Assembly (NCBI RefSeq): GCF_016863335.1
Contig: NZ_BOOR01000008.1
Location: 248,001-312,000, forward strand
DNA: 64,000 bases
Direction: 5' to 3'
Origin: Planotetraspora thailandica
GTDB lineage: Bacteria; Actinomycetota; Actinomycetes; Streptosporangiales; Streptosporangiaceae
Positions 1 to 8,660 of the stretch are shown here, piece after piece. The position numbers and the translations under genes were made by a program. The notes below the pieces were generated by a model, which did no database searches, was not told the origin of the DNA, and worked only from the letters and a program-made list of their open reading frames with translations. The first letter of the stretch is position 1. Each line of letters starts with the position of its first letter.

Positions 1-509
1 GCGCGGCGGAGCGCGGCGAGCCGATCGACGGCCTGGCGATCTCCATGGCCCGCACGGCGGCCGAAGCGGTGCTCGGACGGTCGGATTCCATCGAATCCGA
101 CGCTTTCCTGACCGTCCTGGCCGAGGCTTTGATTCTGTCTGGCATGTCTATGGTCATCGCCGGGTCAAGCCGCCCGAGCAGCGGTGGTGATCATGAGATT
201 CTGCATGCCGTGGATCAGCTCTTCCCCGGTAAGTCCAACCACGGTGAGCTGGCCGGGATCGGCGCGGCGTTCTGCTTCTTCCTCCGTGAGGACTCCCACC
301 GGCTCGGCGAGGTCACCTCGTGCCTCAGCATGCACGGCCTCCCCGTCGCACCGGGGGACGTCGGCCTGAGCATCGACCAGTTCACCGAAGCGGTGATGCT
401 GGCCCCCAGCACGCGGCCCGGCCGCTACACGATCCTTGAGCACCTTCGGCTTTCGGAGACCGAGGTCCGCGCGAAAGTTGAGGAATATGTCGACGCCGTC
501 GGTCGCTGA
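1..509 (+). CDS. Glycerol-1-phosphate dehydrogenase-like (iron-containing ADH superfamily), C-terminal part
   Basis: The reading frame is open from the window edge (first full codon at position 3) to the TGA at 507-509, so only the C-terminal ~168 residues are seen. The stretch GGDHEILHAVDQLFPG followed by NHGELAG is typical of the sn-glycerol-1-phosphate / 3-dehydroquinate synthase-like branch of iron-containing alcohol dehydrogenases, whose active-site metal is held by Asp and two His. The His residues in GDHEILH and NHGE fit two of those ligands. Family members reduce a keto-polyol phosphate with NAD(P)H. The stop overlaps the start of a CDP-alcohol phosphotransferase, so the product may supply a polyol-phosphate headgroup. 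The true substrate cannot be read from the sequence, and the N-terminal NAD-binding domain lies outside the window. Confidence 0.75.
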   Translation, partial: AAERGEPIDGLAISMARTAAEAVLGRSDSIESDAFLTVLAEALILSGMSMVIAGSSRPSSGGDHEILHAVDQLFPGKSNHGELAGIGAAFCFFLREDSHRLGEVTSCLSMHGLPVAPGDVGLSIDQFTEAVMLAPSTRPGRYTILEHLRLSETEVRAKVEEYVDAVGR

Positions 510-1245
510 GCTCCGCGCGGTCGCTCAACCGCAGACCACGATGAACCGCCGCAGCGGCGAGCACTGGGCGGGCCTGCTGTACATGCGGCACCTTTCCATC
601 TACGCCACCTGGCTGCTGGCCAAGACGCCGATCACGCCCAACCAGGTCACCGGCCTGATGATCGTCTCCGGTGTGGCGGCGGGAGCCGTCCTGGCCCTGC
701 CGGGACTCTGGGCGGCGCTCGCGGCGGCCCTGCTGATCCAGCTCTATCTCCTGCTCGACTGCTCCGACGGCGAGCTCGCCCGGTGGACGCGCCGGACGTC
801 GATCACCGGCATCTACCTCGACCGGGTCGGCCACTACTTCGCCGAGGCCGCGTTGCTGATCGGCCTGGGCTTCCGCGCGTCGCAGACGGTGCCCGACTGG
901 TACACCGTGCTCGGATTCGCCGCGGCACTGGGCGCGATCCTGATCAAGTCGGAGACCGACCTGGTCGACGTGGCCCGCGCCCGGTCCGGTCTCACGGCGG
1001 CCACCGAGGGGTCGGCGGGGCATTTCACCTCCGGACGGCTCGGCCTGGCCCGCAAGGTCGTCGGCGCGCTTCGCTTCCACCGGGTCATTCAGGGCATCGA
1101 GCTGTCGATCATCGCCGTGATCGCCGCCGTGCTCGACACATGGTTCTCGGCCACGCGGATCCTCGTGGTCGCCTGCGCGATCATCGCGCTCGTGCAGCTC
1201 ATCCTGCACCTGGTGAGCATTCTCGCTTCGCGGAGGCTTTCGTGA
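487..1245 (+). CDS. CDP-alcohol phosphatidyltransferase family protein
   Basis: A 252-residue polytopic membrane enzyme expected to transfer a phospho-alcohol from a CDP-activated donor. Residues about 75-105 read DCSDGELAR, eight residues, G, three residues, D, three residues, H. This is the CDP-alcohol phosphotransferase signature except that the last Asp (the presumed catalytic base) is His in LDRVGH. Five to six hydrophobic helices follow the usual layout. I chose ATG 487 because GAGG lies just upstream and the gene then overlaps the preceding dehydrogenase by 23 bp, consistent with translational coupling. A longer frame from 436 is possible but lacks support. The context (dehydrogenase before, family 2 glycosyltransferase after) suggests synthesis of a phosphodiester-linked envelope glycan or lipid headgroup. 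Confidence 0.85.
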   Translation: MSTPSVAELRAVAQPQTTMNRRSGEHWAGLLYMRHLSIYATWLLAKTPITPNQVTGLMIVSGVAAGAVLALPGLWAALAAALLIQLYLLLDCSDGELARWTRRTSITGIYLDRVGHYFAEAALLIGLGFRASQTVPDWYTVLGFAAALGAILIKSETDLVDVARARSGLTAATEGSAGHFTSGRLGLARKVVGALRFHRVIQGIELSIIAVIAAVLDTWFSATRILVVACAIIALVQLILHLVSILASRRLS

Positions 1246-1400
1246 CCCGCCTTTTGCCGACGGAAGCGGCCTTTCCCGGACCGAGCAGCGATCATCTGTA
1301 TACGCAAGGTTCGCTAGGGGTTTCCCAGGAGTTCCGATACCCTTATTTCGCCGGAAATGGGGCGGATTCCGGATTGCCCGGCCCTAAAGACTTGGTGATC

Positions 1401-2318
1401 ATGAAATCGAGTGCAGCCGTCCGGGGCGAGGACGTGGTGAAGCTCTCCTGCGTCATCCTCACCATGGGCAACAGGATCGCCGAGCTCGACCGCGCGGTCG
1501 AGTCCGCCCTTCACCAGATCGACGGCGACGTCGAAGTCGTGATCGTCGGCAACGGCGCCGACGTGCCCGAGATCACCGCCCGGCCGCTGCCCGGCTCGGC
1601 TGCGGCCGTCAAGACGGTACGGCTTCCGTACAACGTCGGCATCCCCGAGGGCCGCAACAGAGGCGTCCAGGAGTGCTCCGGCGACGTGGTGCTCTTCCTC
1701 GACGACGACGGCTGGTACGCCGGCCCCAAGGTCGCCGCCCACGTGCGTGAGCGGTTCATGCACGAGCACGACCTCGCCGTCATCTCCTTCCGGGTCATGG
1801 AGCCCGACGGGGGTTCGGTGCAGCGCCGGCACGTGCCCCGGCTGCGGGCCGGAGACCCCGAGCGCTCCTCTCCCGTCACCACGTTCCTCGGCGGCGCGTG
1901 TGCGATCAGGAAGTCGGCGTATCTCCAGGTCGGCGGCCTGCCGGAGAAGTTCTTCTACGCCCACGAAGAGACCGATCTGGCCTGGCGGCTGCTCGGTGAG
2001 GGCTATCGGATCGAATACGACGCCGAGCCCGTGATGTACCACCCGCTGGTGCTGCCCAGCCGGCACACCGAGTTCTACCGGATGAACGCCCGCAACCGTG
2101 TGTGGCTGGCCCGCCGCAACCTGCCCTGGCCTCTCGCCGTCCTCTACCTGTTCAACTGGATGGCGCTGACCGTCGCCAGGGAGCGGGCCTTCTCCGGGCT
2201 CAAGGCCTGGTTCCGCGGATTCGCCGAAGGGCTGCGCCAGCCGGCCGGCGAGCGCCGCCCGATGGCGTGGCGCACCGCGTGGCGCATGCTCCGCCTGGGG
2301 CGCCCGCCCATCGTCTAG
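1401..2318 (+). CDS. Family 2 glycosyltransferase
   Basis: A 305-residue GT-A fold transferase. It has an N-terminal SCVILTMGNR Rossmann start, a DDD metal/nucleotide-sugar motif at residues 101-103 (LFLDDDGWY), a GGACAIRKSAY acceptor loop and EETDLAWRL near residue 189, which supplies the ED catalytic base typical of rhamnosyl/galactosyl-type GT2 enzymes. The C-terminus is basic and amphipathic, without clear transmembrane helices, so it probably sits on the inner membrane face. ATG 1401 and GTG 1437 are both possible starts; the GTG has the better purine-rich site (GGGGCGAGG). It follows the CDP-alcohol enzyme by ~155 bp and probably decorates the same envelope product. Donor and acceptor are unknown. 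Confidence 0.88.
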   Translation: MKSSAAVRGEDVVKLSCVILTMGNRIAELDRAVESALHQIDGDVEVVIVGNGADVPEITARPLPGSAAAVKTVRLPYNVGIPEGRNRGVQECSGDVVLFLDDDGWYAGPKVAAHVRERFMHEHDLAVISFRVMEPDGGSVQRRHVPRLRAGDPERSSPVTTFLGGACAIRKSAYLQVGGLPEKFFYAHEETDLAWRLLGEGYRIEYDAEPVMYHPLVLPSRHTEFYRMNARNRVWLARRNLPWPLAVLYLFNWMALTVARERAFSGLKAWFRGFAEGLRQPAGERRPMAWRTAWRMLRLGRPPIV

Positions 2319-2341
2319 TACGCGACTGGTACGGCCGGGCG

Positions 2342-3184
2342 TCAAAGCTCCGGGGACGCCTCCCCGACCGACATCGTCAGGCGGCTGATCGAGCTCGTCA
2401 CCAGGGCACGCTTGGGCAGCCCCAGTTCGCTCAGCTCCTTGGCCACGGGGTGGTTGCCGAGCCGGATCAGCGCGCCCCCCAGCCGGGTGCGCACGCCCCG
2501 GGGCCGCAGGGTCCACGGAACCCGCCGGGTGACCCCGTCGCGGTGGGAGTAGACGTCCATCTCGATCCCGTCGCCACGCCTTCCGCCCAGCTTGTCATCG
2601 CGCCTGCCGCGGTCTGCGGCGCTGTGCGTGTCGCTGTGCCTGTTGTTGTGTCTGTTTCCGAAGCCGCCGGGAATTCCCAGCGCGGGCACCGGCATCCCCG
2701 GCCGGATGAGCAGATCGATGACCAGACGGCCGTCCTTGCGCAGGATGCACCGCTTGTACGGCGTGTCGAGCCGTACGTCGATGTCGGCGAGCTCGCGGGG
2801 GAACCCCCACAGGGCCCGCCCGGCCTCCAGAGCGAACTCCCGGTCGACCGGCAGCCAGTGGACGAAGGCGCCGAATCCGGCGCCGCGGATGTCGCGCACG
2901 CCGGCCAGCGGCGAGCGAGGCGGGGGAGACCCCGCATCCGGCGGCCGGACGAGGAAGGTGACCCCGAACTCGTGGAAGGCCTCCAGCCCGGACTCGCGGT
3001 AGCGGGCGAAGACCAGCGTGCAGGCCGCCTTGCCCGGCACCACCTCCGTGACGTCCATTCCGGAATACGCGAGGACCGCCCTGGCGGCGTCGGCGCGTAC
3101 GAGATAGGTCGCGCCGCATGCTGTCGCGTCGCGGATCTCCACCGGAATGTCGACCCGGCGCCCCTGAATGAGATGGCTTGCCAT
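2342..3184 (-). CDS. Acetoacetate decarboxylase-fold protein lacking the Schiff-base lysine
   Basis: A 280-residue member of the acetoacetate decarboxylase (ADC) superfamily, recognised from VVPGKAACTLVFARY, FHEFGVTFLVR and ALWGFPRELADIDV. In true decarboxylases the last block reads G-(F/Y)-P-K-K and a lysine there forms the Schiff base. Here residues 127-131 are GFPRE, so the lysine is missing and simple acetoacetate decarboxylation is unlikely. Other ADC-fold proteins act as cyclases, aldolases or hydratases. Residues ~195-235 form a His/Asn/Arg-rich low-complexity insertion. The start is the ATG of MASHLIQG; the longer open frame upstream overlaps the neighbouring glycosyltransferase and is a shadow. 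It is convergent with the preceding glycosyltransferase. Confidence 0.75.
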   Translation of the reverse strand: MASHLIQGRRVDIPVEIRDATACGATYLVRADAARAVLAYSGMDVTEVVPGKAACTLVFARYRESGLEAFHEFGVTFLVRPPDAGSPPPRSPLAGVRDIRGAGFGAFVHWLPVDREFALEAGRALWGFPRELADIDVRLDTPYKRCILRKDGRLVIDLLIRPGMPVPALGIPGGFGNRHNNRHSDTHSAADRGRRDDKLGGRRGDGIEMDVYSHRDGVTRRVPWTLRPRGVRTRLGGALIRLGNHPVAKELSELGLPKRALVTSSISRLTMSVGEASPEL

Positions 3185-3267
3185 GCCCCCAGTACAACAA
3201 GGCCCGGTGGCCTGGCGAAAGCCGTACGGCGAAGCGGAGGCGACGGAACCGCCGGGCGCGGGGACGC

Positions 3268-4404
3268 TCAGACGGGGACGACGGTGTCGTTGCGGCGGGC
3301 TCGCGGCGAACCCGGCGTGTCGGCCCAGCGCTCCAGCTGCGCGACGAATTCCCCGGCGATCGTGGGCCAGTGGTGGTGGTGCAGAGCCTCGAAGTAGCCT
3401 CGCGCACCCATCGCGCCCCGCCGCTCGGCGTTGTCGCGGAGCCGGAGCACGGCCTGGGCCACGTTGGCCACCACGCTCTCCACGTCGCCGAAGGGCACGA
3501 TGGTGCCGGCGTCGACCCGTCCGACCAGTGAGGCCGCCCGCGTCAGCGGCGTCGTGATCACCGGGACGCCGCGGGACATGTACTCGATGACCTTGGTGGG
3601 CGTCGAGTTCCGGAAGTTGGGCAGGTCGCGCAGCAGGGACAATCCCGCCAGAGCGCCCTCCGCCATCCTCAGGGCGTGCTTGTTGGGCACGTATCCGAAC
3701 CAGTCGAGCACGCCTTCGCGTTGCGCGTCGCGCAGCAGCGGGCGCACGTCGGCGTCGGCCGGGCCGATCAGGTCGAGCCGGATGCCGTGCGGGCGCAACC
3801 GCCTGGCCAGTTCGATCATCTCGATCGCGCCGCGGGCCTGCGCGAGCTGGCCGATGTAGACGAGCCGGTTGTCGCCGGGAGGCTGGGGCGGGCTGTCCGG
3901 CACGTAGGTGAGGTTGGGCACCACGGGATGGTCGTGCGCGAACCGCTCCCGGTAGGAGTCCTCGGCGAGGATGAGGTGCATGCGGCGCTCCGCCCGCGCC
4001 TCCATGCCGCGGATCACGGGAGGCAGCGCGTTCTTGAGCGGCTCGGGCAGGTAGGTCTTGGTGGGCAGCGCGGCGGCGGTGTCCTCGTGCACGTCCCAAA
4101 CGGCCGGAGGGCGCCTGCGCGGCAGCGCCAGCAGCAGTTCGATGTCGTGGATGAGGATCAGGTCGGCGTCTTTCGCGCCCCGCCTCAGGGCCGAGCGAGC
4201 CGCCCTGACGGCCTTCCTGCGGTGCAGGCCTACGGCGCGGGGGACGTCGATGGCCCGGATCTCCGGCGACGGAGTCACGTTGCAGTGGGTGAAGGGCGCG
4301 ATGAAGGTGACCTCGTGCCCGGCGTCGAGCAGCGACCGGATCTGCCGGTGCGTGATCCGTGCGTCCTCCGGATGATGGACTATCGTGCCGACGCATACCC
4401 TCAT
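3268..4404 (-). CDS. Family 4 glycosyltransferase
   Basis: A 378-residue GT-B glycosyltransferase. The N-terminal domain has HHPEDARITHRQIRSLLDAG and IRAIDVPRAVG. The C-terminal half has LVYIGQLAQARGAIEMI, RLDLIGPAD, the FGYVPNKHAL block and FRNSTPTKVIEYMSRGVPVI, the glycosyltransferases-group-1 segment that contacts the nucleotide-sugar donor. No transmembrane segments are seen. The start at 4404 (ATG of MRVCVGT) has a GGG-rich upstream site. It lies between the ADC-fold gene and an acyltransferase on the same strand, separated from the latter by a strong hairpin. Its role is probably envelope polysaccharide or teichoic-type polymer assembly; substrate unknown. Confidence 0.88.
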   Translation of the reverse strand: MRVCVGTIVHHPEDARITHRQIRSLLDAGHEVTFIAPFTHCNVTPSPEIRAIDVPRAVGLHRRKAVRAARSALRRGAKDADLILIHDIELLLALPRRRPPAVWDVHEDTAAALPTKTYLPEPLKNALPPVIRGMEARAERRMHLILAEDSYRERFAHDHPVVPNLTYVPDSPPQPPGDNRLVYIGQLAQARGAIEMIELARRLRPHGIRLDLIGPADADVRPLLRDAQREGVLDWFGYVPNKHALRMAEGALAGLSLLRDLPNFRNSTPTKVIEYMSRGVPVITTPLTRAASLVGRVDAGTIVPFGDVESVVANVAQAVLRLRDNAERRGAMGARGYFEALHHHHWPTIAGEFVAQLERWADTPGSPRARRNDTVVPV

Positions 4405-4500
4405 ATGGGGAGGCTTGCCCTAAGGTCCGAAGTGTCCGGATGCGCTGGGTGAATGGCGGACTAACTGATGCTTAAGTTTCGGTTGAGTCTGGACATGGCA

Positions 4501-4527
4501 CCGCCCCGGCGGGATGCGCCGGGGCGG
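4501..4527 (-). terminator. Rho-independent-like terminator hairpin
   Basis: Perfect 10-bp arms CCGCCCCGGC / GCCGGGGCGG around a 7-nt loop, 20 bp past the stop of the acyltransferase gene on the minus strand. GC-rich hairpins without a long U tract are common terminators in actinomycetes. Confidence 0.7.
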
Positions 4528-4546
4528 GAGCCGTACGGATCCGATC

Positions 4547-6286
4547 TCAGGCGGACTCCTGCCGGGGCCTCCGGTAGAGCCAGGTGAGCCGGGGTTCGAG
4601 AAGCCACTTGAACAACGTGCGGGTGAACGGCATGGAGACCACGATCGCCAGAGCGAAGCTGGCGCTGGCCAGGGCCGCCACACCGAGGGGGCCGAACAGC
4701 CAGGGGACGCTCAGCCAGCCCATCTCCGTGGCGATCAGGACGGGCACGCCGTGCAGGAGGTAGCAGTAGAGCGTGCGGGTGCCGAGGTCGGTGAACCACG
4801 TCTCCGACCGCGGGACCAGGGACAACACGGCCGCGCACATCGCGAGCGCGGCGACGAGGACCGCCATCCGCTGGGCCATGCCCTCCCACCAGATCAGGTG
4901 GAGCGCCTTGTAGCTCTCCTTGTAGTAGAACGGGCCCATCGTCACCGAATCGGTCTTGACCAGATAGATCGCCGCCGCGGCTGCGCCGGCCAGCACGAGC
5001 ACCGACAGCACCCGGACCCATGGGCGGCCCAGGAACGTGAACAGCCCCGGTTTGATGACCAACCCCAGGACGAAGAACGGAAGGAACCCGAAGAAGCGGT
5101 TAATGCTGAAGTCACTCGGTAGGTCGGACATTCCGGCTGCCAAGTAGATGAGCACTGCGACGACCAGGGGGAAGCGCATGCGATTCCAGACGGGCGTGGA
5201 CAGCCGCCACAGCAGCAGCGCGGGCAGGTACCAGTTGATCCATGCGGGATCGGTGATCGTGAGGCTCCACTTGGCCCCCAAGGCGGTGCGGAGCGCGGCG
5301 TAACCGATCTCGACGATGACGTACGGCACCAGGAAGGTGTCGACGAGCTTGTTCGTCTTCGCATTGGAGTTCCAGAAGTTCCTGGACAGGTAGCCGCTGA
5401 CGATGATGAACAGCGGCATGTGGAAGACGTAGATGAACAGGTAGGCCGTCTTGGAGGAGTGGGCGGCCAGGGTCGGGATGAGCGAGTGCCCGATGACCAC
5501 GAGCGTGATCAGGACGAACTTCACGTTGTCCAGGAACGGATCACGCTTCTTCGTGGCCTGAGGCTCCGGTTCGGGTTCCGGCTCGGTGTCCGGGTCGCGC
5601 TCCAGCGCGTCCCATCCGGCGGGGAGGGCCTGGCGGGCCCGCTGGACCGTCTCCGGCGAGACGGGGCCCGTTCCCGTGAGTGCCGCGGCCGGCGCCTGGG
5701 ACCACGCAGGCAGAATGGCGGGTTCGGCCAGGTCGGAGGCGGTGCTCGCGGCGGGGGCCTCCTGACCACCGCGGCGCCACGGGTCCCACGAGGGGGCCGC
5801 CGGGGCGTCGTCGACGATCTCCGGCCACTGCGGGCCCTCCGCCTCGCGGGAAGGGGCCCCGGTGGACGAGGCGCGGGCGAACGGACGGGCTCCTACACCT
5901 GAGGGCGTGTCCCACGCCTCCGAGGTCCCCGGGGAACCGCCGACCTGCTGCGCGCCGGGCGGAGGGCTCGTGCGAGAGGCGAAGTAGTCGAAGCCCTGCG
6001 AAGGAGTCGCCGCGTCGGGGGCCGCGCCGTTCGCCGCAGCCGCTCCACGCCTGCGCGGCTGCCGTACGGGCAGCGGTGGCCTGTCGACGGGGGTCTTGGC
6101 GGGCGTCTTCGCGGAAGCCGCGCCGGCTTTCCGGCGGCCTTCCGGCGCCGAATCGGGCTTGTCGCCTCCCGGCGGCGGCCATTCCCCCGTGATGCGGCTG
6201 ATCACGCCGGTGGGCTCGTCCTCGGCGTCAGGGGCGGCGCCGGACCGCGATGGCGGGACAGAGGAGTGGTGGCGGGAGTCACTCAC
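4547..6286 (-). CDS. Membrane acyltransferase (family 3, fucose-4-O-acetylase-like) with long disordered N-terminus
   Basis: A 579-residue protein in two parts. Residues 1 to ~245 are a Pro/Ala/Ser/Glu-rich, probably disordered cytoplasmic region ending in an EPEPEPEP run. Residues ~250-579 form about ten membrane helices of the acyltransferase-3 family, beginning RDPFLDNVKFVLITLVVIGH, where the His after the first helix is the usual catalytic residue. LFIYVFHMPLFIIVSGYLS and YCYLLHGVPVLIATEMGW match COG3594-type O-acetyltransferases. Such enzymes O-acylate cell-wall or exported glycans from a cytoplasmic acyl-CoA. The start is the GTG encoding MSDSRHH. The upstream region (6404-6438) has repeated GTTCACC/GGTGAAC elements that could be operators. 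Confidence 0.82.
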   Translation of the reverse strand: MSDSRHHSSVPPSRSGAAPDAEDEPTGVISRITGEWPPPGGDKPDSAPEGRRKAGAASAKTPAKTPVDRPPLPVRQPRRRGAAAANGAAPDAATPSQGFDYFASRTSPPPGAQQVGGSPGTSEAWDTPSGVGARPFARASSTGAPSREAEGPQWPEIVDDAPAAPSWDPWRRGGQEAPAASTASDLAEPAILPAWSQAPAAALTGTGPVSPETVQRARQALPAGWDALERDPDTEPEPEPEPQATKKRDPFLDNVKFVLITLVVIGHSLIPTLAAHSSKTAYLFIYVFHMPLFIIVSGYLSRNFWNSNAKTNKLVDTFLVPYVIVEIGYAALRTALGAKWSLTITDPAWINWYLPALLLWRLSTPVWNRMRFPLVVAVLIYLAAGMSDLPSDFSINRFFGFLPFFVLGLVIKPGLFTFLGRPWVRVLSVLVLAGAAAAAIYLVKTDSVTMGPFYYKESYKALHLIWWEGMAQRMAVLVAALAMCAAVLSLVPRSETWFTDLGTRTLYCYLLHGVPVLIATEMGWLSVPWLFGPLGVAALASASFALAIVVSMPFTRTLFKWLLEPRLTWLYRRPRQESA

Positions 6287-6403
6287 AAGAGAAACGCTCA
6301 GCTATCTGTCGAGGGAAGGACGGTCACGCCAGACGGATCTTCCGGATCCGGGCGCGACCAGTATCGGACACTGGGGAAGGCGCCCACGCGGATCAGCCGG
6401 AAG

Positions 6404-6438
6404 GGTGAACGGGGCGCGTTCACCGGAGTCTTCACCCT
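6404..6438. promoter_or_regulatory. Repeated GGTGAAC/GTTCACC elements upstream of the acyltransferase
   Basis: GGTGAAC (6404-6410) and GTTCACC (6418-6424) form a perfect 7-bp inverted repeat with a 7-nt centre. A third half-site, TTCACCC (6431-6437), lies 6 bp further. They lie ~120 bp upstream of the minus-strand acyltransferase start. An operator for a dimeric regulator is plausible but unproven. Confidence 0.35.
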
Positions 6439-6524
6439 AACGTTCTCTTGATCGGATGTCGCGCGGAGGGCGAAGAGTGGTCTATCCGGCACCAAGCTTG
6501 GTGGTCGAATCGTGGACGCATGCG

Positions 6525-6558
6525 GCGGGCCGGGTGAACACGTGTTCTCCCGGCCCGC
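6525..6558 (-). terminator. Terminator hairpin downstream of the LCP gene
   Basis: Arms GCGGGCCGGG (6525-6534) and CCCGGCCCGC (6549-6558) pair perfectly. The loop itself contains the perfect palindrome GAACACGTGTTC, so the stem can extend further. It ends 9 bp before the stop codon position of the minus-strand LCP gene and is the likely terminator. Confidence 0.65.
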
Positions 6559-6566
6559 TCAGGATG

Positions 6567-8396
6567 TCACTGGGCGCAGATGTTGGTCTTCGAGGTCACC
6601 GCGTCGTCCCCGACCTGGATCGGGGCGCTGACGCCCTTCCAGTCGGCGCCGATGACCAGCTTGATCACGGGACCGCTCGACTTGACCGTCGACGCCGGGG
6701 GCGGCGTGGTGGGCGTGAACTTGGCGACCGTCCCCGCGCCCGCCACCGTGCCGGCCGCGGGAGCCACGGCGCTCTGGAGCTTGCCTGACAACAGCTTGGC
6801 CTGGTCGGCGCCCTGGCCGGAGTAGCGGATCAGCGTCTTGGGCTGGTCGGTGCCGTCGGTCTTCCTGGCGTTGCCGGTGCCCACGACGTCGAAGCCCAGC
6901 GCCGACAGGGCGTTCGCGGCCTCGCTCGCCTTGCCCGCGGTGTTGGTGCCGTTGTAGACGGCGACCTTCACCTGCTGCGGCTTGGTGACCGTCGACGCCT
7001 TCGTGCCCGTGGACGCGGCCGGAGCCGCCGTAGGAATGACCTTGGTGTCGTTCTTGATCGCGTTGAACAGGTTGTTGGCCGCCGGCTGCCTCCACACCAC
7101 CCGGTTGGGGTTGGTGGGGTCGTACATCCAGGGCACTGTGGTGGCCTTGAAGCCGGTCGCCTTCAGGCCCTGCGCGCTCTGGGCGATCTTCAGGAGCTCG
7201 CCGGCGTTGAGCTTGTCGTCCATGGTCACGGACCCGGCGACCGCCTTGATGAAGCCGGTCAGCTGGCCGACGTCGGTGAGCATCGCGCTGCTCGTCGCCT
7301 TCTTCACGATCTGGGAGATGAAGACCTGCTGCCGTTTGATCCGGCCGAGGTCGCTGCCGTCGCCGAGGCCGTGCCGGATCCGCACGTAGGCGAGGGCCTG
7401 TTCGCCCTTCACCAGATGTTTGCCCGCGCTCAAGTGCAACTTTGAGTCGTCGTCGTCGACCTTCGTCGGCAGACAGATCGTGATGCCGCCCAGGGCGTTC
7501 ACGATGTTCTTGAAGCCGGTGAAGTCGACCTTGACGTAGTGATCGATGGGGATGCCGGTGAGCGTCTCGATGGTCCGCCGCGTGCAGATCATGCCGCCGT
7601 CGCTGAAGGCGGAGTTGATCATGGCGGGGCCGTGTGCCGGGTTGATGGCCTTGCTCTGCACGCCGCGGCATGCGGGGATCTGCACCATGGAGTCGCGGGG
7701 GAAGCTGATCAGGGTGGCGCCGTCCCGGTTGGGGGCCACGTGTAACAGCATGATCGTGTCCGTGCGCTCCCCGTCGTTGACGAGGCTCTTGCCGTACTTC
7801 TTGTTCGCGCCGGCCCGCGTGTCGGATCCGACCAGGAGCACGTTGATCGCGCCCGTCTGGTTGACGGGCCTGCTCTTGTCGAGGTCGTCCGTCGACGCCC
7901 CACGCGTGATGAGGCCGAAGGTGTCCCGGTAGAACTTGTACGCGGTCAAGGTGCCGAGGACCAGGATGCCGGTGAGCACCACGCTGATCCAGCCGATCAC
8001 GCCGAGGCCGCGCTTGGCGCCGCCACCCTTGCCGCCCTTGCCGCGGCCGGGTCCCTGATGGACGTCCGGTGGCTCCTGGCCGCCTCCGCCTCGCGACTTC
8101 CGCGGCGGAGCCTGCTCGGAGAACTTGTCGCCGAAGTCGTCGTCCCCCCGCCTGTCGCGGCGCGTCTTCGGACGGTCGTCGCCGTAGAAGTCGTCCTCGC
8201 CGTACGCTTCTGCGTCGCGCCGTCGGCGCGGAGGGTCCTGCACGGCCTGGCCGTAGAAATCGGAGTCGGAGCCGAAGGCGCTCCTGCCGTACGAGCCGCC
8301 GTCGTAGGAATCACGGACGGTGCCGGCGTCGCCCCAGACCCTCTGGTCGGCGGGGGGCGAGCCCTGACTGCGGGAGCCGCGACCGAGGTCGCTCAT
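6567..8396 (-). CDS. LytR-CpsA-Psr (LCP) family cell-wall glycopolymer ligase with LytR_C domain
   Basis: A 609-residue membrane-anchored LCP protein. Residues 1 to ~130 are a charged Gly/Arg/Asp-rich cytoplasmic region. A single transmembrane helix follows (GVIGWISVVLTGILVLGTLTAY), then the LCP domain: INVLLVGSDTR, ERTDTIMLLHV, LISFPRDSMVQIP and AYVRIRHGLGDGSDLGRIKRQQ, which carry the conserved Arg and Asp residues that bind polyprenyl pyrophosphate. About residues 425-515 form the LytR_C domain (VKVAVYNGTN...). LCP enzymes transfer lipid-linked teichoic or arabinogalactan-like polymers to peptidoglycan outside the cell. Its place inside a glycan cluster fits that role. The ATG at 8396 follows GGGGGC. 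Confidence 0.93.
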   Translation of the reverse strand: MSDLGRGSRSQGSPPADQRVWGDAGTVRDSYDGGSYGRSAFGSDSDFYGQAVQDPPRRRRDAEAYGEDDFYGDDRPKTRRDRRGDDDFGDKFSEQAPPRKSRGGGGQEPPDVHQGPGRGKGGKGGGAKRGLGVIGWISVVLTGILVLGTLTAYKFYRDTFGLITRGASTDDLDKSRPVNQTGAINVLLVGSDTRAGANKKYGKSLVNDGERTDTIMLLHVAPNRDGATLISFPRDSMVQIPACRGVQSKAINPAHGPAMINSAFSDGGMICTRRTIETLTGIPIDHYVKVDFTGFKNIVNALGGITICLPTKVDDDDSKLHLSAGKHLVKGEQALAYVRIRHGLGDGSDLGRIKRQQVFISQIVKKATSSAMLTDVGQLTGFIKAVAGSVTMDDKLNAGELLKIAQSAQGLKATGFKATTVPWMYDPTNPNRVVWRQPAANNLFNAIKNDTKVIPTAAPAASTGTKASTVTKPQQVKVAVYNGTNTAGKASEAANALSALGFDVVGTGNARKTDGTDQPKTLIRYSGQGADQAKLLSGKLQSAVAPAAGTVAGAGTVAKFTPTTPPPASTVKSSGPVIKLVIGADWKGVSAPIQVGDDAVTSKTNICAQ

Positions 8397-8660
8397 CGTG
8401 CCCCCTTCACAGCGAAGGACGTGGGATGTGCGGGCGAATCAGAGGAGGGATTATCGCATCGCTCGCACACATGTCCTCCTTGGACAGCGATCACTTTGTC
8501 GCGCTCCGAGATTAGGTCACAGAAGCACACAAGGCGCCCCGATCGGATGAGCCCGTGAAGCCCTGATCACGGTGCTCCGCCCCAGAATGGTGGTGACGGC
8601 CGAGCATACTAAAACCAGGACATTTCAGGGTATGCCGATTGGTGTGCCTTTACTTGTAAT

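Noticed and set aside
187-210. GTGATCATGAGATTCTGCATG in the first gene as a member of the repeat family
   Set aside because: It lies in conserved coding sequence (GGDHEILHA) and matches only the core by chance; the single GTGATCATG at 1395 is likewise isolated.
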